Source: Caprella mutica
Taxonomy: Eukaryota > Arthropoda > Malacostraca > Amphipoda > Caprellidae
Length of the DNA stretch: 64,000 nucleotides
Assembly (NCBI GenBank): GCA_947561585.1
Contig: CANNZV010001060.1
Coordinates: 1 to 64,000 of the forward strand
Reading direction: 5' to 3'
Of this stretch, positions 10,901 to 22,272 are shown one piece after another; the stretch's first letter is position 1, and each line of letters opens with the position of its first letter. Both the position numbers and the translations under genes were made by a program. The notes beneath the pieces are model-generated. The model was not told where the DNA came from and made no database searches. It saw only the letters and a list, made by a program, of their open reading frames with translations.

Positions 10901-13900
10901 TTCACCTAGTTCTGTTTCTATTCTTTCACCTAGTTCTGTTTCTATTCTTTCACCTAGTTCTGTTTCTATTCTTTCACCTTGTTCTGTTTCTATTCTTTCA
11001 CCTTGTTCTGTTTCTATTCTTTCACCTAGTTCTGTTTCTATTCTTTCACCTAGTTCTGTTTCTATTCTTTCACCTAGTTCTGTTTCTTTTCTTTCACCTA
11101 GTTCTGTTTCTATTCTTTCACCTAGTTCTGTTTTTATTCTTTGACCTAGTTCTGTTTCTTTTCTTTCACCTAGTTCTGTTTCTATTCTTTCACTTAGTTC
11201 TGTTTCTATTCTTTCACCTAGTTCTGTTTCTTTTCTTTCACCTTGTTCTGTTTCTATTCTTTCACCTAGTTCTGTTTCTATTCTTTCACTTAGTTCTGTT
11301 TCTATTCTTTCACCTAGTTCTGTTTCTATTATTCCACCTAGTTCTGTTTCTTTTATTTCACCTAGTTCTGTTTCTATTCTTTCACCTAGTTCTGTTTCTA
11401 TTCTTTCACCTAGTTCTGTTTCTTTTCTTTAACCTAGTTCTGTTTATATTCTTTCACCTAGTTCTGTTTCTATTCTTTCACCTAGTTCTGTTTCTATTCT
11501 TTCACCTAGTTCTGTTTCTATTCTCTCACCTAGTTCTGTTTCTATTCTTTCACCTAGTTCTGTTTCTATTCTTTCACCTCACCACGGGCGCAGGTGAACC
11601 TTTTTGAAGATCATTTCACTTCAATCAGTCGACTGTCAACCTTGAATGCAGTGACGAGGTAGCGACGAATCTTTATTGTTTACTTATTAGTAAATAGATT
11701 AGTTTATAAGTATTTATCATCTAATAATTATTTGTTCCTATTTCAGACCAATATGATGAATCTGTTGCCCAATGAAATGGTAATCCAGATATTCGAGCAT
11801 TTCGAAAACCTGACTGATCTTCTAACTCTGCCTAAAGTGAACCATCGTTTCAACGAACTCAGTAAACTAAGATGCTACAGGAACCATTTAGTATTAACGG
11901 TGAGTCTTTTGAACAGGGATAAATAAAACTATCTCATAGAACATCAATATACAGTTTATTAAATTAATGTGTTGTATAATGCACCTCAATACAAGACAAA
12001 GATTCTTGAAAAAAAGTTGTTCTTTGTATTTATGGATTAGGCTATAATTAATGAACACACACGTCAGTGTCTCTTCAATAAAAATTTACTACTCTTGGCT
12101 AATTTGTTCTCATTGTATACTGGTGTCACCAAATTCACATTAATCTCAATTCGACTTGTATGTTCCAATAATTTCGGCATGCATTAGTGGGCAACAGTCT
12201 TCTTAAATACCTACAGTCTTTTTTTCTATTTGCTACATACCAACTCATTTACTACACAGGAGTTCACTATAGAGGATTATTAATATTCATACATATGAAA
12301 ATTAGGTTCAGTTTATATTTTTTAAGGTTTTTCGTACTCGATGTACTACATTTGTGGCAAATATTAATATGACGATGAAGAAAAAGAATGTAAACTCACT
12401 TTTCTGATTTCCAATTTGAATATTATACACAAACAATGCATGTTCGTTTTTCATTTAAGCTGTAAATAATTTACTGAAGTATATAAACGTTTCTTCGATC
12501 TTCTACCTTCACATGAATATTAAGTATTAAAATTATTATACCTACCTATAGTTACATTTAAAACAAATGGTGTGTATTTTTGCTGCGACCCGCTAGGAGC
12601 GCAGCCTAAGAACACCCCCTGATTGTTGTTGTTGTTGTTGTTGGGGTTGTTATGGATTTGGTCTTTACTAAAATTGCTTCTTCTTCAATAATGATTCGAT
12701 TTACTTGAAACAAGCATTAATTGGTAGCCTGATATATTTGCTCAAATTTTATAGAGTAGAGTATTGAAAATTTAGTTATTGATACTCTAAATATTTTATT
12801 TTATATGGACTTGTTCATTCTTCTTCCTAGATTAGGTAGTGATTTTTCGTGGTTGGGGAGAGATTAAAGATTGATTAGGAAGTGTGCAATTCTCTGGATT
12901 AGGTGCAATTTTCTCTGGTTTGGGTGCAGCTTTCTCTGGTTTGGGAGCAGCTTTCTCTGGTTTGGGTGCAGCTTTCTCTGGCTTGGGTGCAACTTTCTCT
13001 GGTTTGGGTGCAGCTTTCTCTGGTTTGGGTGCAGTTTTCTCTGGTTTGGGTGCAGCTTTCTCTGGTTTGGGTGCAGTTTTCTCTGGCTTGGGTGCAACTT
13101 TCTATGGTTTGGGTGCAGCTTTCTCTGGTTTGGGTGCAGTTTTCTCTGGTTTGGGTGCAGCTTTCTCTGGTTTGGGTGCAGTTTTCTCTGGTTTGGGTGC
13201 AGCTTTCTCTGGTTTGGGTGCAACTTTCTCTGGTTTGGATGCAACTTTCTTTGGTCTGGGTGCAACTTTCTCTGGTCTAGATGCAGCTTTCTCTGGTTTG
13301 GGTGCAACTTTCTCTGGTTTGGGTGCAGCTTTCTCTGGCTTGGGTGCAACTTTCTCTGGTTTGGGTGCAGCTTTCTCTGGTTTGGGTTCAATTTTCTCTG
13401 GTTTGGGTGCAGCTTTCTCTGGTTTGGGTGCAGCTTTCTCTGGCTTGGGTGCAACTTTCTCTGGTTTGGGTGCAGCTTTCTCTGGTTTGGGTGCAGTTTT
13501 CTCTGGTTTGGGTGCAGCTTTCTCTGGTTTGGGTGCAACTTTCTCTGGTTTGGATGCAACTTTCTTTGGTCTATGTGCAACTTTCTCTGGTCTAGATGCA
13601 GCTTTCTCTGGTTTGGGTGCAACTTTCTCTGGTTTAGGTGCTGTTCTCAGGATGGGTGCAAGAGTGTTACTATAGCTCGGATTTGATAATTTACTATTGT
13701 AAGTTTGCCGCCAAACCTGATTTGCAAAATATTCGATTGTTTGTATTATTTTTTGAAGACATGTAAATGAATTACCATATTGGAGCATTAATATTTGTTA
13801 TTTATTGCTGCGTCCCGCTAGGAGCGCAGCCTATAAAAACACCCTCTGATTGTTATTGTTTGTGGATTTTGGGAAAATCGTCACTACTCTTTCAATATTG

Positions 13901-16001
13901 AACAGATTTGATAGAAACAAACTGTAAGTGGTAGTAGCTATGGCTTATTCGCTTTAAATATAAAAATTCGCTTTAAATATTCATTCGATACTGACACTAA
14001 AGTTACTTCCCTTTCTATAAATCTATTTGCTCGAAAATAGCTGTAATAGGTAACCCGTACATTTACTAATATTTTTAGTAAGCAGAATTTTGCTAGTATA
14101 ATCGTCATATAATAGTCAAAAATTAAAATTCTGTGTGGACTTGTTTTTCACTTGCTGGCACATATTAAAGTTAGTTCTTCATCTTTTATAAAGAACTGAT
14201 CGGATTGAAACAAATTTCTGATGGTAGCTTTACTAGATTTATATGATAACTTCAGAGGTAGGAAAGTGAATTACGAAATTTTCATTCACTGCGTGATTTT
14301 TCTGTGCCCCTGAAAAATTGCCATAGTCGCAGCTCTCCCCGGGGACTGAAAATTAGCTAGTCAGAAGTTAATCGGTTGTTGTAGAGTATTGATTATAAAA
14401 ATCTTCAAAGAAACAACTCTTTAAATAGTGAATATAAAAGTTACCTAATAACGGGCAATAAATTGGTATTGATGATGACCCGAAGTTTTTGACGGGAAAG
14501 TACACTAGTTGTAAATAAACAGATGTTAATACAGGCTTGGCTGGATATTCGTTTAACAGACATGTTTTACGCTATAATGAATCATGTTTCATAGTGTGGC
14601 AGGAAAGTTGCCAGTTTCAGGAGAAAATGGACCTAGGTCACCACATTTGACTGATTTTAAAGTAGATATTTGGTAGATTCTAAACTAGATATATTCCAAA
14701 GATAGTATAGTCACAACCCTAGTAATAACAAAGTAATACTTCTTTATTGTGTCTGCGGTTCCAATTTTTTCTTGACTCAATTGTCTTTGGGCCCAATTGC
14801 TTTGGGTACAATTGTCGTGGGGCCCAATTATCCAAGGCCCAAATATCGTGGGGCCCATTTGTCCTGGGCTCCAATTGTTGGTCCACGATTTGTGTATTTA
14901 TGTACAGGACAAATAATGTGTTGTCCTATGATTCACTTTCGCTAGGTAGTATGATTTCTTTTCGAGTGCAGCACAATCATTTGACTTGTTATTGTTAGAT
15001 GTTTTGCAGAGACACAATAAAACAAGTCTATATCCTTTATAATTTATATTGAAATTAGGATCTGATTATCTAATCTTTTCATTCACCAACAGGACGATGT
15101 AGTTGATGCTTATCCCGTTGAAGAATTTGACATGAAAATGAAGAAAGAAATTAACAAGTGCAGGGATTTAAAAGCTGTGACTTTTGCAATTTCCCATCCA
15201 TCTATTCGAAATATGTCTCGTAAAAATTGGCGATTATCAATGTTCGATAAAGGACCATTCTATGGAGAGAATAAGCATTCTTGTGACGTTTTCAGAATGT
15301 ATAATCGTGAGTTTTCTCTCACATCCTATTGTAAGAAGAATGCTGGTGACATGAGTGGAGTCGTACAAATGGCTCTAACGGGCATGACTGATATTTATGC
15401 AAATGGATCACCAAAACTATTTCAAACTGCGGTAGAAAAAAATTCAGATACTTTGATTAATGTTAAATATGAAGGAACTAACATAACATATGAACTTCTG
15501 AATGCTCTTGGAAAGTGTAAGGAATTGAAAATGGTTCATTTGACAGGTAATTTGGTACTTTCTGAAGAAGTACCAGAAACTTTTCATAATATTAAATTCA
15601 AGACAATTACTTTGGATGGGGACTTCCATTACCCTTTTCTTCCTGCGCTTTTTTTCAGCAAAACTCTCAAATATTTTGGCACTTTTTACGTGACTATCAA
15701 GAGGTTCAAAAACGAACTTCTCACCAGATGTACTAAACTTGAATCTCTCAAAATCAACATGGAGTCAGAAAGAGAGGACTTACAAAATGATCAGATAATT
15801 GATTATATCATGGAATGGTTAGAAACATTCGAGCACCACAGAACATTAAAAGAAATTCACTTCTCGAATTTAAACCAATATATCATTGACTCTCTTGTTG
15901 AACCTCTTGAAGCGAGGCTTATTTTACTTAGAAATAATGGAATAAATGTGAGAGATATTTTGTCTTCTTCAGATGTAGTCATTAGAAAAAATAGGTATTA
16001 A
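7993..16001 (+). CDS. F-box protein with leucine-rich C-terminal part
   Basis: Three coding exons join in phase 0: 7993-8016 (donor GTGAGT), 11747-11899 (acceptor TATTTCAG, donor GTGAGT) and 15093-16001 (acceptor CACCAACAG), giving 361 residues. Residues about 12-45 form an F-box: LPNEMVIQIFEHFENLTDLL, then LPKVNHRFNEL. F-box domains bind Skp1 in SCF ubiquitin ligases. The remaining 300 residues have leucine-spaced segments such as LKMVHLTGNL, LKYFGTF and LESLKINM, suggesting LRR-type substrate recognition. Exon 1 encodes only eight residues; translation could instead begin at an ATG pair in exon 2, nine nucleotides from its start. Both introns (3.7 and 3.2 kb) are dominated by minisatellites. 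The substrate and orthology are unknown; I am confident of the F-box and of exons 2-3, less so of exon 1. Confidence 0.82.
8465..9110 (+). repeat. About 38-bp minisatellite in F-box intron 1
   Basis: Roughly sixteen degenerate units carry AAGAATGTAGGTATTTTAGA then GGAAGAAACAATAGAAAT. Unit length varies by a few bases. Confidence 0.85.
9910..11580 (+). repeat. 24-bp minisatellite in F-box intron 1 (about 68 units)
   Basis: The unit is TCTGTTTCTATTCTTTCACC followed by TAGT. The 24-bp length keeps reading frames open for hundreds of codons, giving eight-residue repeats (FLFFHLVL and SVSILSPS). These frames have no independent support as proteins. The array ends 166 bp before F-box exon 2 and is strongly pyrimidine-rich on the transcribed strand. 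Confidence 0.92.
12575..12835 (+). repeat. Dispersed repeat copy 1 (GCTGCG hairpin family)
   Basis: Starts with GCTGCGACCCGCTAGGAGCG then CAGC, a short hairpin, and continues through ACACCCCCTGATTGTTGTTG. Later TTCAATAATGATTCGATTTA and TAATTGGTAGCCTGATATAT match copies at 13800-14260 and 23195-23420. Probably a decayed transposable element; the class is unknown. Confidence 0.6.
12884..13645. repeat. 21-bp minisatellite in F-box intron 2 (about 36 units)
   Basis: The unit GGTGCAGCTTTCTCTGGTTT then G repeats about 36 times. With 21 bp per unit, several frames on both strands remain open as seven-residue repeats. Reverse-strand versions read PKPEKAA and NQRKLHP. The longest compositionally protein-like frame is on the minus strand, starting at 13788 with about 48 unique residues before PKPEKAA repeats, and stops at 13102. 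I treat it as a repeat rather than a gene. Confidence 0.9.
13800..14260 (+). repeat. Dispersed repeat copies 2-3 (GCTGCG hairpin family)
   Basis: GCTGCGTCCCGCTAGGAGCG at 13807 repeats the start of the copy at 12582. The following TTGATAGAAACAAACTGTAA and GTGGTAGTAGC match the other copies. A further partial copy (GATTGAAACAAATTTCTGAT then GGTAGC) lies at about 14204-14232. The first two copies form direct repeats on each side of the 21-bp array. Confidence 0.55.
14585..14720. mobile_element. Decayed element related to those at 53.6-53.8 kb
   Basis: ATGTTTCATAGTGTGGCAGG then AAAGTTGCCAGTTTCAGGAG and CACCACATTTGA match copies near 53592-53652 and 53732-53800. The stretch ends with TCACAACCCTA, an end sequence of the GGGTTGTGAC family. 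Confidence 0.5.
14755..14885 (+). repeat. Degenerate GGGGCCCAATTGTC repeat
   Basis: Six or seven units of about 17-22 bp contain GGGCCCAATT, with ACAATTGTCGTGGGGCCC as the clearest. Confidence 0.6.
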
Positions 16002-16215
16002 TTAGCTTCTTTGAATATTAAAATGTGAACTAAAATTATGAAGAAAGAACACTAAAGTTTATTCAAATGACCTCTACAGCACTCCATGGTTACCTACTAC
16101 AACTTTCAGTTTTGTGTAATAATTTGTCGGAGTAATAATATACTCTTTGTTGTAATAATTATAGCGAAAATATTGTCACGCACTCTTTTGAACTCTTAAT
16201 AACAATTATATGAAT

Positions 16216-16221
16216 AATAAA
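16216..16221 (+). terminator. Poly(A) signal candidate for the F-box gene
   Basis: AATAAA lies 215 bp after the stop codon. A second AATAAA is at 16447-16452; either could be used. Confidence 0.45.
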
Positions 16222-16719
16222 GTTTCATTTCACAATATTCATCCAGTAAAAAACTATTGTCTGTAAATACGGTACATTTTCAGCTTATTTTTCATTATTG
16301 TTGTTAAGGCTTTACTGTATTCGTAACTTAAAAAAGTAACAATTATCAGTGGTACCTCTTCATTCAATATAATTTGCTAAAATTTAGCTATTCATTCTGT
16401 TTCTGTAATATTTTTGTACTGTAATTGTGAAAGTAGGTACTGTGAAAATAAAACTTGTGATGGTATTACTTGTATTTTATTCTCATCTCAAATATTTCAT
16501 ACTTGTAATATTTTCTGTAAAATATTTGTTTCAGTTTATTTATGAATTTCTGCGGAGTTGACAAAGAAATCAACACAAGAAGTTGAGATGGTAAAGCAAC
16601 CTTAAACCTTCACATTGAAAACTAAATGATCTGAAAAATGACAAGTATTTTACCTGGAGATTCGATTTGTATTTTTGTTGTTCGTAATTGCTTATTTTCT
16701 AGTTTCTATTATTTTCAAA

Positions 16720-16766
16720 TCAATCAAATTTGTCATCGTGTACCCAGACCAATTTTAAAATATCTA
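16720..16766 (+). repeat. Dispersed repeat, inverted relative to 45180-45225
   Basis: AAATTTGTCATCGTGTACCC then AGACCAATTTTAAAAT is the near-perfect reverse complement of 45188-45222. The element of origin is unknown. Confidence 0.6.
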
Positions 16767-16914
16767 CAAGCATTACAATTAGTCACAGGTAGACTTTTCT
16801 TTGGTAGGTAGATTGGTAATAACTCTGTTCGGAATTTCAATATCAACATAACAGGTTAATTACATGGAATCATAGCTTAACTATACCAAGAATGCATGGG
16901 GTAGTAAATTGAAA

Positions 16915-17430
16915 CCAGGTAGTAAATAGTAAAAAGTAACAAATAGTAAGAAGTAGCAAATAATAAGAAGTAGCAAATAGTAAGAAGTAGCAAATAGTAA
17001 GAAGAAACAAATAGTAAGAAGTAGCAAATAGTAAGAAGTAGCAAATAATAAGAAGTAGCAAATAGTAAGAAGTAGAAAATAATAAGAAGTAGCAAATAGT
17101 AAGAAGTAACAAATAGTAAGAAGAAACAAATAGTAAGAAGTAACAAATAGTAAGAAGTAGCAAATAATAAGAAGTAGCAAATAGTAAGAAGTAGCAAATA
17201 GTAAGAAGAAACAAATAGTAAGAAGTAGCAAATAGTAAGAAGTAACAAATAGTAAGAAGAAACAAATAGTAAGAAGTAGCAAATAGTAAGAAGTAGCAAA
17301 TAGTAAGAAGTAGCAAATAGTAAGAAGTAACAAATAGTAAGAAGAAACAAATAGTAAGAAGTAGCAAATAGTAAGAAGTAGCAAATAGTAAGAAGTAGAA
17401 AATAGTAAGAAGTAGCAAATGGTAAGAATA
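16915..17430 (+). repeat. 17-bp minisatellite (about 30 units)
   Basis: Unit CAAATAGTAAGAAGTAG, with variants such as CAAATAGTAAGAAGAAA. The reverse strand has long leucine/tyrosine-rich open frames in all three frames, produced by the low-stop composition of the unit. It abuts the 50-bp array. Confidence 0.92.
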
Positions 17431-17449
17431 GGCAAATAAATATAAGCAA

Positions 17450-18503
17450 CAACATCTTAAAAGGCTGATAAAGGCACAGTATACAGAATAGGGAAGTAAC
17501 AACATCTTATAGGGCTGGTAAAGGCACAATATACAGAATAGGGAAGAAACAGCATCTTGTAGGGCTGGTAAAGGCACAGTATACAGAATAGGGAAGTAAC
17601 AACATCTTATAGGGCAGGTAAAGGCACAGTATACAGAATAGGGAAGTAACAACATCTTATAGGGCTGATAAAGGCACAGTATACAGAATAGGGAAGTAAC
17701 AACATCTTATAGGGCTGGTAAAGGCACAGTATACAGAATAGGGAAGTAACAACATCTTATAGGGCTGGTAAAGGCCCAGTATACAGAATAGGGAAGTAAC
17801 AACATCTTATAGGGCTGGTAAAGGCACAGTATACAGAATAGGGAAGTAACAACATCTTATAGGGCTGGTAAAGGCACAGTATACAGAATAGAGAAGTAAC
17901 AACATCTTATAGGGCTGATAAAGGCACAGTATACAGAATAGGGAAGTAACAACATCTTATAGGGCTGGTAAAGGCACAGTATACAGAATAGGGAAGTAAC
18001 AACATCTTATAGGGCTGGTAAACGCACAGTATACAGAATAGGGAAGTAACAACATCTTATAGGGCTGGTAAAGGCACAGTATACAGAATAGGGAAGTAAC
18101 AACATCTTATAGGGCTGGTAAAGTCACAGTATACAGAATAGGGAAGTAACAACATCTTATAGGGCTGGTAAAGGCCCAGTATACAGAATAGGGAAGTAAC
18201 AACATCTTATAGGGCTGGTAAACGCACAGTATACAGAATAGGGAAGTAACAACATCTTATAGGGCTGGTAAAGGCACAGTATACAGAATAGGGAAGTAAC
18301 AACATCTTATAGGGCTGGTAAAGTCACAGTATACAGAATAGGGAAGTAACAACATCTTATAGAGCTGGTAAAGACACAGTATACAGAATAGGGAAGTAAC
18401 AACATCTTATAGGGCTGGTAAAGGCACAGTATACAGAATAGGGAATTAACAACATCTTATAGGGCTGGTAAAGGCACAGTATACAGAATAGGGAAGTAAC
18501 AAC
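17450..18503 (+). repeat. 50-bp minisatellite, copy B (21 units)
   Basis: Same unit and orientation as 6650-7073, with occasional changes (GGCCCAG, GTCACAG, GGGAATTAAC). TGACGTCA follows about 15 bp after the last unit (18518-18525), as it follows copy A by about 30 bp, so both arrays probably derive from one parent element. Confidence 0.93.
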
Positions 18504-19150
18504 ACACTTAGTGTGCGTGACGTCATCAGAACAACACACTTAGGCGCCCAAGATTTCCATCCCGTAGATAAGGCACCCCAAAGCGGACTGGTAAGCCTTA
18601 TCTAAAGTAGATCTGAATATTTTACCCACTGTAATAATATTTTATTTTTTATATTATTTTACTTGTGTTTTATATTATTTCGTTATTTGCTTAATAATAT
18701 TTTAATGTAATCTATATAGTAAATATTGTGGCTAACTCAACTAGGTAGAATTTATTAGTATGAATATTTTTCTCAAATTATCACCAACTGATAGTAGGAT
18801 ATGATAGTTATCCCTGGTAGGATTCGAATGGGACATAGAAAACTACAGGGCAAGGCTAAGGAATTATAGAACAGTTGTCATAGAAAATAATAGAGGGTCA
18901 GAATTGAGGGAACACCCCAATATACTTTGAAATAGTATTCGTGTATTTTAGAAAGGGGCTAAGTATATTGTATAATACGGTGCATGCGACACCTCTAAAT
19001 TTAAGAATGCTGGAGATTATATATTCAGTTAATATCTAACAGAGGTTATAAAGTTGCTTGGCTATAAAAATGATTTAAATGTTATATAGATTGCGAAACA
19101 ACAGAACCTTGTATGTTTCACGAATGTTGTTTGGAGATAATATAGTTCTT
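18504..19150. other. Gene-free stretch between arrays
   Basis: AACACACTTAG is repeated on each side of the TGACGTCA site. GATAAGGC and GCCTTATC form a small inverted repeat near 18569-18602. No exon is seen. Confidence 0.4.
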
Positions 19151-19156
19151 TTGTTA

Positions 19157-19848
19157 GAAGTAGATAACTCTACCTTTTGAAGGAAGTAGATAACTGTACC
19201 TTTTGATGAATGTAGATAACTCTACCTTTTGATGAAAGTAGATAACTGTACCTTTTGATGAAGGTAGATAACTGTACCTTTTGATGAATGTAGATAACTC
19301 TACCTTTTGATGAAGGTAGATAACTCTACCTTTTGAAGGAAGTAGATAACTGTACCTTTTGATGAATGTAGATAACTCTACCTTTTGATGAAGGTAGATA
19401 ACTGTACCTTTTGATGAATGTAGATAACTCTACCTTTTGATGAAGGTAAATAACTCTACCTTTTGATGAAGGTAGGTAACTCTACCTTTTGATGAAAGTA
19501 GATAACTGTACCTTCTGATGAAAGTAGATAACTGTACCTTCTGATGAAAGTAGATAACTGTACCTTTTGATGAAGGTAGATAACTCTACCTTTTGATGAA
19601 GGTAAATAACTCTACCTTTTGATGAAGGTAGGTAACTCTACCTTTTGATGAAAGTAGATAACTGTACCTTCTGATGAAAGTAGATAACTGTACCTTCTGA
19701 TGAAAGTAGATAACTGTACCTTTTGATGAAGGTAGATAACTCTACCTTTTGATGAAGGTAGATAACTCTACCTTTTGATGAAGGTAGATAACTCTACCTT
19801 TTGATGAAGGTAGATAGATAACTCTACCTTTTGATGAAGGTAGATTTA
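19157..19848 (+). repeat. 26-bp minisatellite (about 26 units)
   Basis: Unit GTAGATAACTCTACCTTTTG then ATGAAG. The half-site GTAGATAACTCTACC is close to a palindrome (GTAGA/TCTAC). Confidence 0.92.
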
Positions 19849-20195
19849 TTACATTAGATGATTAGAGTGACAGCTAACATAACTTTGGAAATATTAGCCT
19901 GTTTGAGTTTAAAAATTAGGGAATATTTCTGCACAGTTATTCTTATCGGTTTTAGGGAGGAGAATTGGACATTTGTTACCAGGGGTCAAGTAACCAGATA
20001 TTAAATTTAATTAATTCCTATATTAAATTGAATTTCTCAGTAAATATTTCAATATATATCAACGAAACATGAAATTTTTATTGCATTTTATGTTACTCAC
20101 TAATATAATTCTACGATATTTATTATCATTCTATCGTTACGAGGTATTAGTGGACACTTATGGCATTCGGGAAGTGGGTGCTATAGAGAAAGTTA
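19849..20195. other. Gene-free AT-rich stretch
   Basis: Nothing recognised. Confidence 0.4.
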
Positions 20196-20376
20196 AGGGC
20201 CGTACACACGTAGGGTTATTTAAGTCTTTCCATCAGACTTTTAGCTAAGCTCCTCCTACTTTTCCCATGAGAATGTAAGAAAAAACGATATAAAGTTGGT
20301 ATCCATGAAAAAGTAGGAGGAGCTTAGCAAAAAGTCTGGTGGAAAGACTTAAATAACCCTACGTGTGTACGGCCCT
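20196..20376. mobile_element. Harbinger/Tourist-like MITE, copy 1 of family B
   Basis: Ends are AGGGCCGTACACACGTAGGG and its complement. Inside the ends come AAGTCTTTCC, AGACTTTT and GCTCCTCCTACTTTT, mirrored on the right. The internal core is shortened: TAAGAAAAAACGATATAAAG and GGTATCCATG are present, but the right half of the core palindrome is lost. The right flank GTA against left TTA leaves the target duplication imperfect here. Confidence 0.88.
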
Positions 20377-20771
20377 GTACCCTTTGGGCAAATTTTTCTT
20401 CTGATGAAGATGTGTCGTTAGAGGAACATTAATATTATTCCATTTTATTTAAAGAAAATCAATTTAAAGACTACAATTAAATAATTATGAGCTACAGCGC
20501 CACCTACTGAGGAACATTCAAGATACCACAAGTGATAGAGCTCATGCGCACGACATAACCTTGCACATTTTGTATGTCTTTATTCACTTTTTAACTTTAA
20601 TTCATATTACATTAGCTTTACTTTATATTAAATAATTAATATTGATCATTTATTTGTAGTTAGGCTCGAGTAAAGTTATTGTTTCAATTTGAGTGAAAGA
20701 CAGCTGATTATGTAAATAAACTGATTGCAGCGCCATTCCTGCCGATGCGGTAAAATTCAGAGTTATATTAC

Positions 20772-20989
20772 CACGTTCACTGCGTATCTGGACACAGCTG
20801 GCATTCCTCTGATACATTTTTTTTTTTTTTTTTTAAAGACAATATTTCTCCATTAAAAAGAAGATGTCAGTTATATTAATAAATCCATAAGTTGAGGAAT
20901 AATCATTATAGTAGTAATTATTAGCATTTTTAAAAACACAATAAAATTTGTATCCGGAACACGGGTGTCCCAATACGCAGTGAACGTGC
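20772..20989. mobile_element. MITE with 24-bp CACGTTCACTGCGTAT termini
   Basis: The left end CACGTTCACTGCGTAT then CTGGACAC is mirrored by GTGTCCCA then ATACGCAGTGAACGTG on the right, with two mismatches. The centre is AT-rich. No second copy was seen in the window. Confidence 0.75.
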
Positions 20990-21564
20990 TAACACGATTC
21001 CTGCGATGTGCCCCACCGGTGGGTCACATTGTTATTTTTAGAATGGAAGATCAAAGTTTTCTCTCTTTAACTAATATTTCTTTTAAAGGCGTATATTTAT
21101 TTATATCCTAAAGAAGGATATATTGTACATAAAACATGGAAAAGTCATCTAATAAAAGTTATTTTTTTTCTGTCCAAATTAAACTGAAATTATGACAGAA
21201 AAACTGTCCTAGGAAATGAGTTAAATTAAATATATACAATACATGTATTATATATTAATTTGTTTATTTTTTCGTTTATTATTATTATTTTTTTATTTGA
21301 TTACTAACAAACTTTTTAGAAAAATCTTGTCAGTCCGATTCAAATCCTCTCCCAGGCAAGTGGGATTTTTTCCTGGGATTTACCCTTAATCTCACAGGAC
21401 TAAATCTTTCTTGCCTGGGCTATTGTGGTTTTCTTAGTATGAAGAAAAACCTTATTGCACGAAAATAAAATCATAGAATAAAAATAAAATGTAATATTCA
21501 GTCCTGTGCAGAAAAATAGTAATGGTTGTTATATGAATTGTATATTTGCCCTATAATTATTGAA
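20990..21564. other. Gene-free stretch with a small GC-rich palindrome
   Basis: TGTGCCCCACCGGTGGGTCACA near 21008-21029 can form a hairpin. CCCAGGCAAG near 21353 and CTTGCCTGGG near 21410 form an inverted pair. No exon. Confidence 0.4.
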
Positions 21565-22272
21565 TTCACTGGTAGGCAATGGTATTCACTGGTAGGCAAT
21601 GGTATTCACTGGTAGCTAATGGTATTCACTGGTAGGTAATGGTATTCACTGGTATTCACTGGTAGGTAATGGTATTCACTGGTATTCACTGGTAGGTAAT
21701 GGTATTCACTGGTAGGTAATGGTATTCACTGGTAGGTAATTGTATTCAATGGTAGGTAATGGTATTCACTGGTAGGTAATGGTATTCACTGGTATTCACT
21801 GGTAGGTAATGGTATTCACTGGTATTCACTGGTAGGTAATGGTATTCACTGGTATTCACTGGTAGGTAATGGTATTCACTGGTAGGTAATGGTATTCAAT
21901 GGTAGGTAATGGTATTCACTGGTAGGTAATTGTATTCACTGGTAGGTAATGGTATTCACTGGTAGGTAATGGTATTCACTGGTATTCACTGGTAGGTAAT
22001 GGTATTCACTGGTAGGTAATGGTATTCACTGGTAGGTAATGGTATTCACTGGTAGGTAATGGTATTCACTGGTATTCACTGGTAGGTAATGGTATTCACT
22101 GGTAGGTAATGGTATTCACTGGTAGGTAATGGTATTCACTGGTAGGTAATGGTATTCACTGGTATTCACTGGTAGGTAATGGTATTCACTGGTATTCACT
22201 GGTAGGTAATGGTATTCACTGGTAGGTAATGGTATTCACTGGTAGGTAATGGTATTCACTGTTAGGTAATTG
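21565..22272 (+). repeat. Composite 20/10-bp minisatellite
   Basis: Main unit GGTATTCACTGGTAGGTAAT (20 bp), with extra 10-bp half units GGTATTCACT inserted about nine times. Confidence 0.92.

Noticed and set aside
9861..11607. Open frames of 427 and 575 codons (SVSILSPS and FLFFHLVL repeats)
   Set aside because: They come from a 24-bp tandem repeat that is a codon multiple, lie inside an intron of the F-box gene, and lack unique sequence or domains.
16870..17655. Reverse-strand Leu/Tyr-rich open frames up to 261 codons
   Set aside because: All three reverse frames are open because the 17-bp unit lacks stops; no start context or unique domain.
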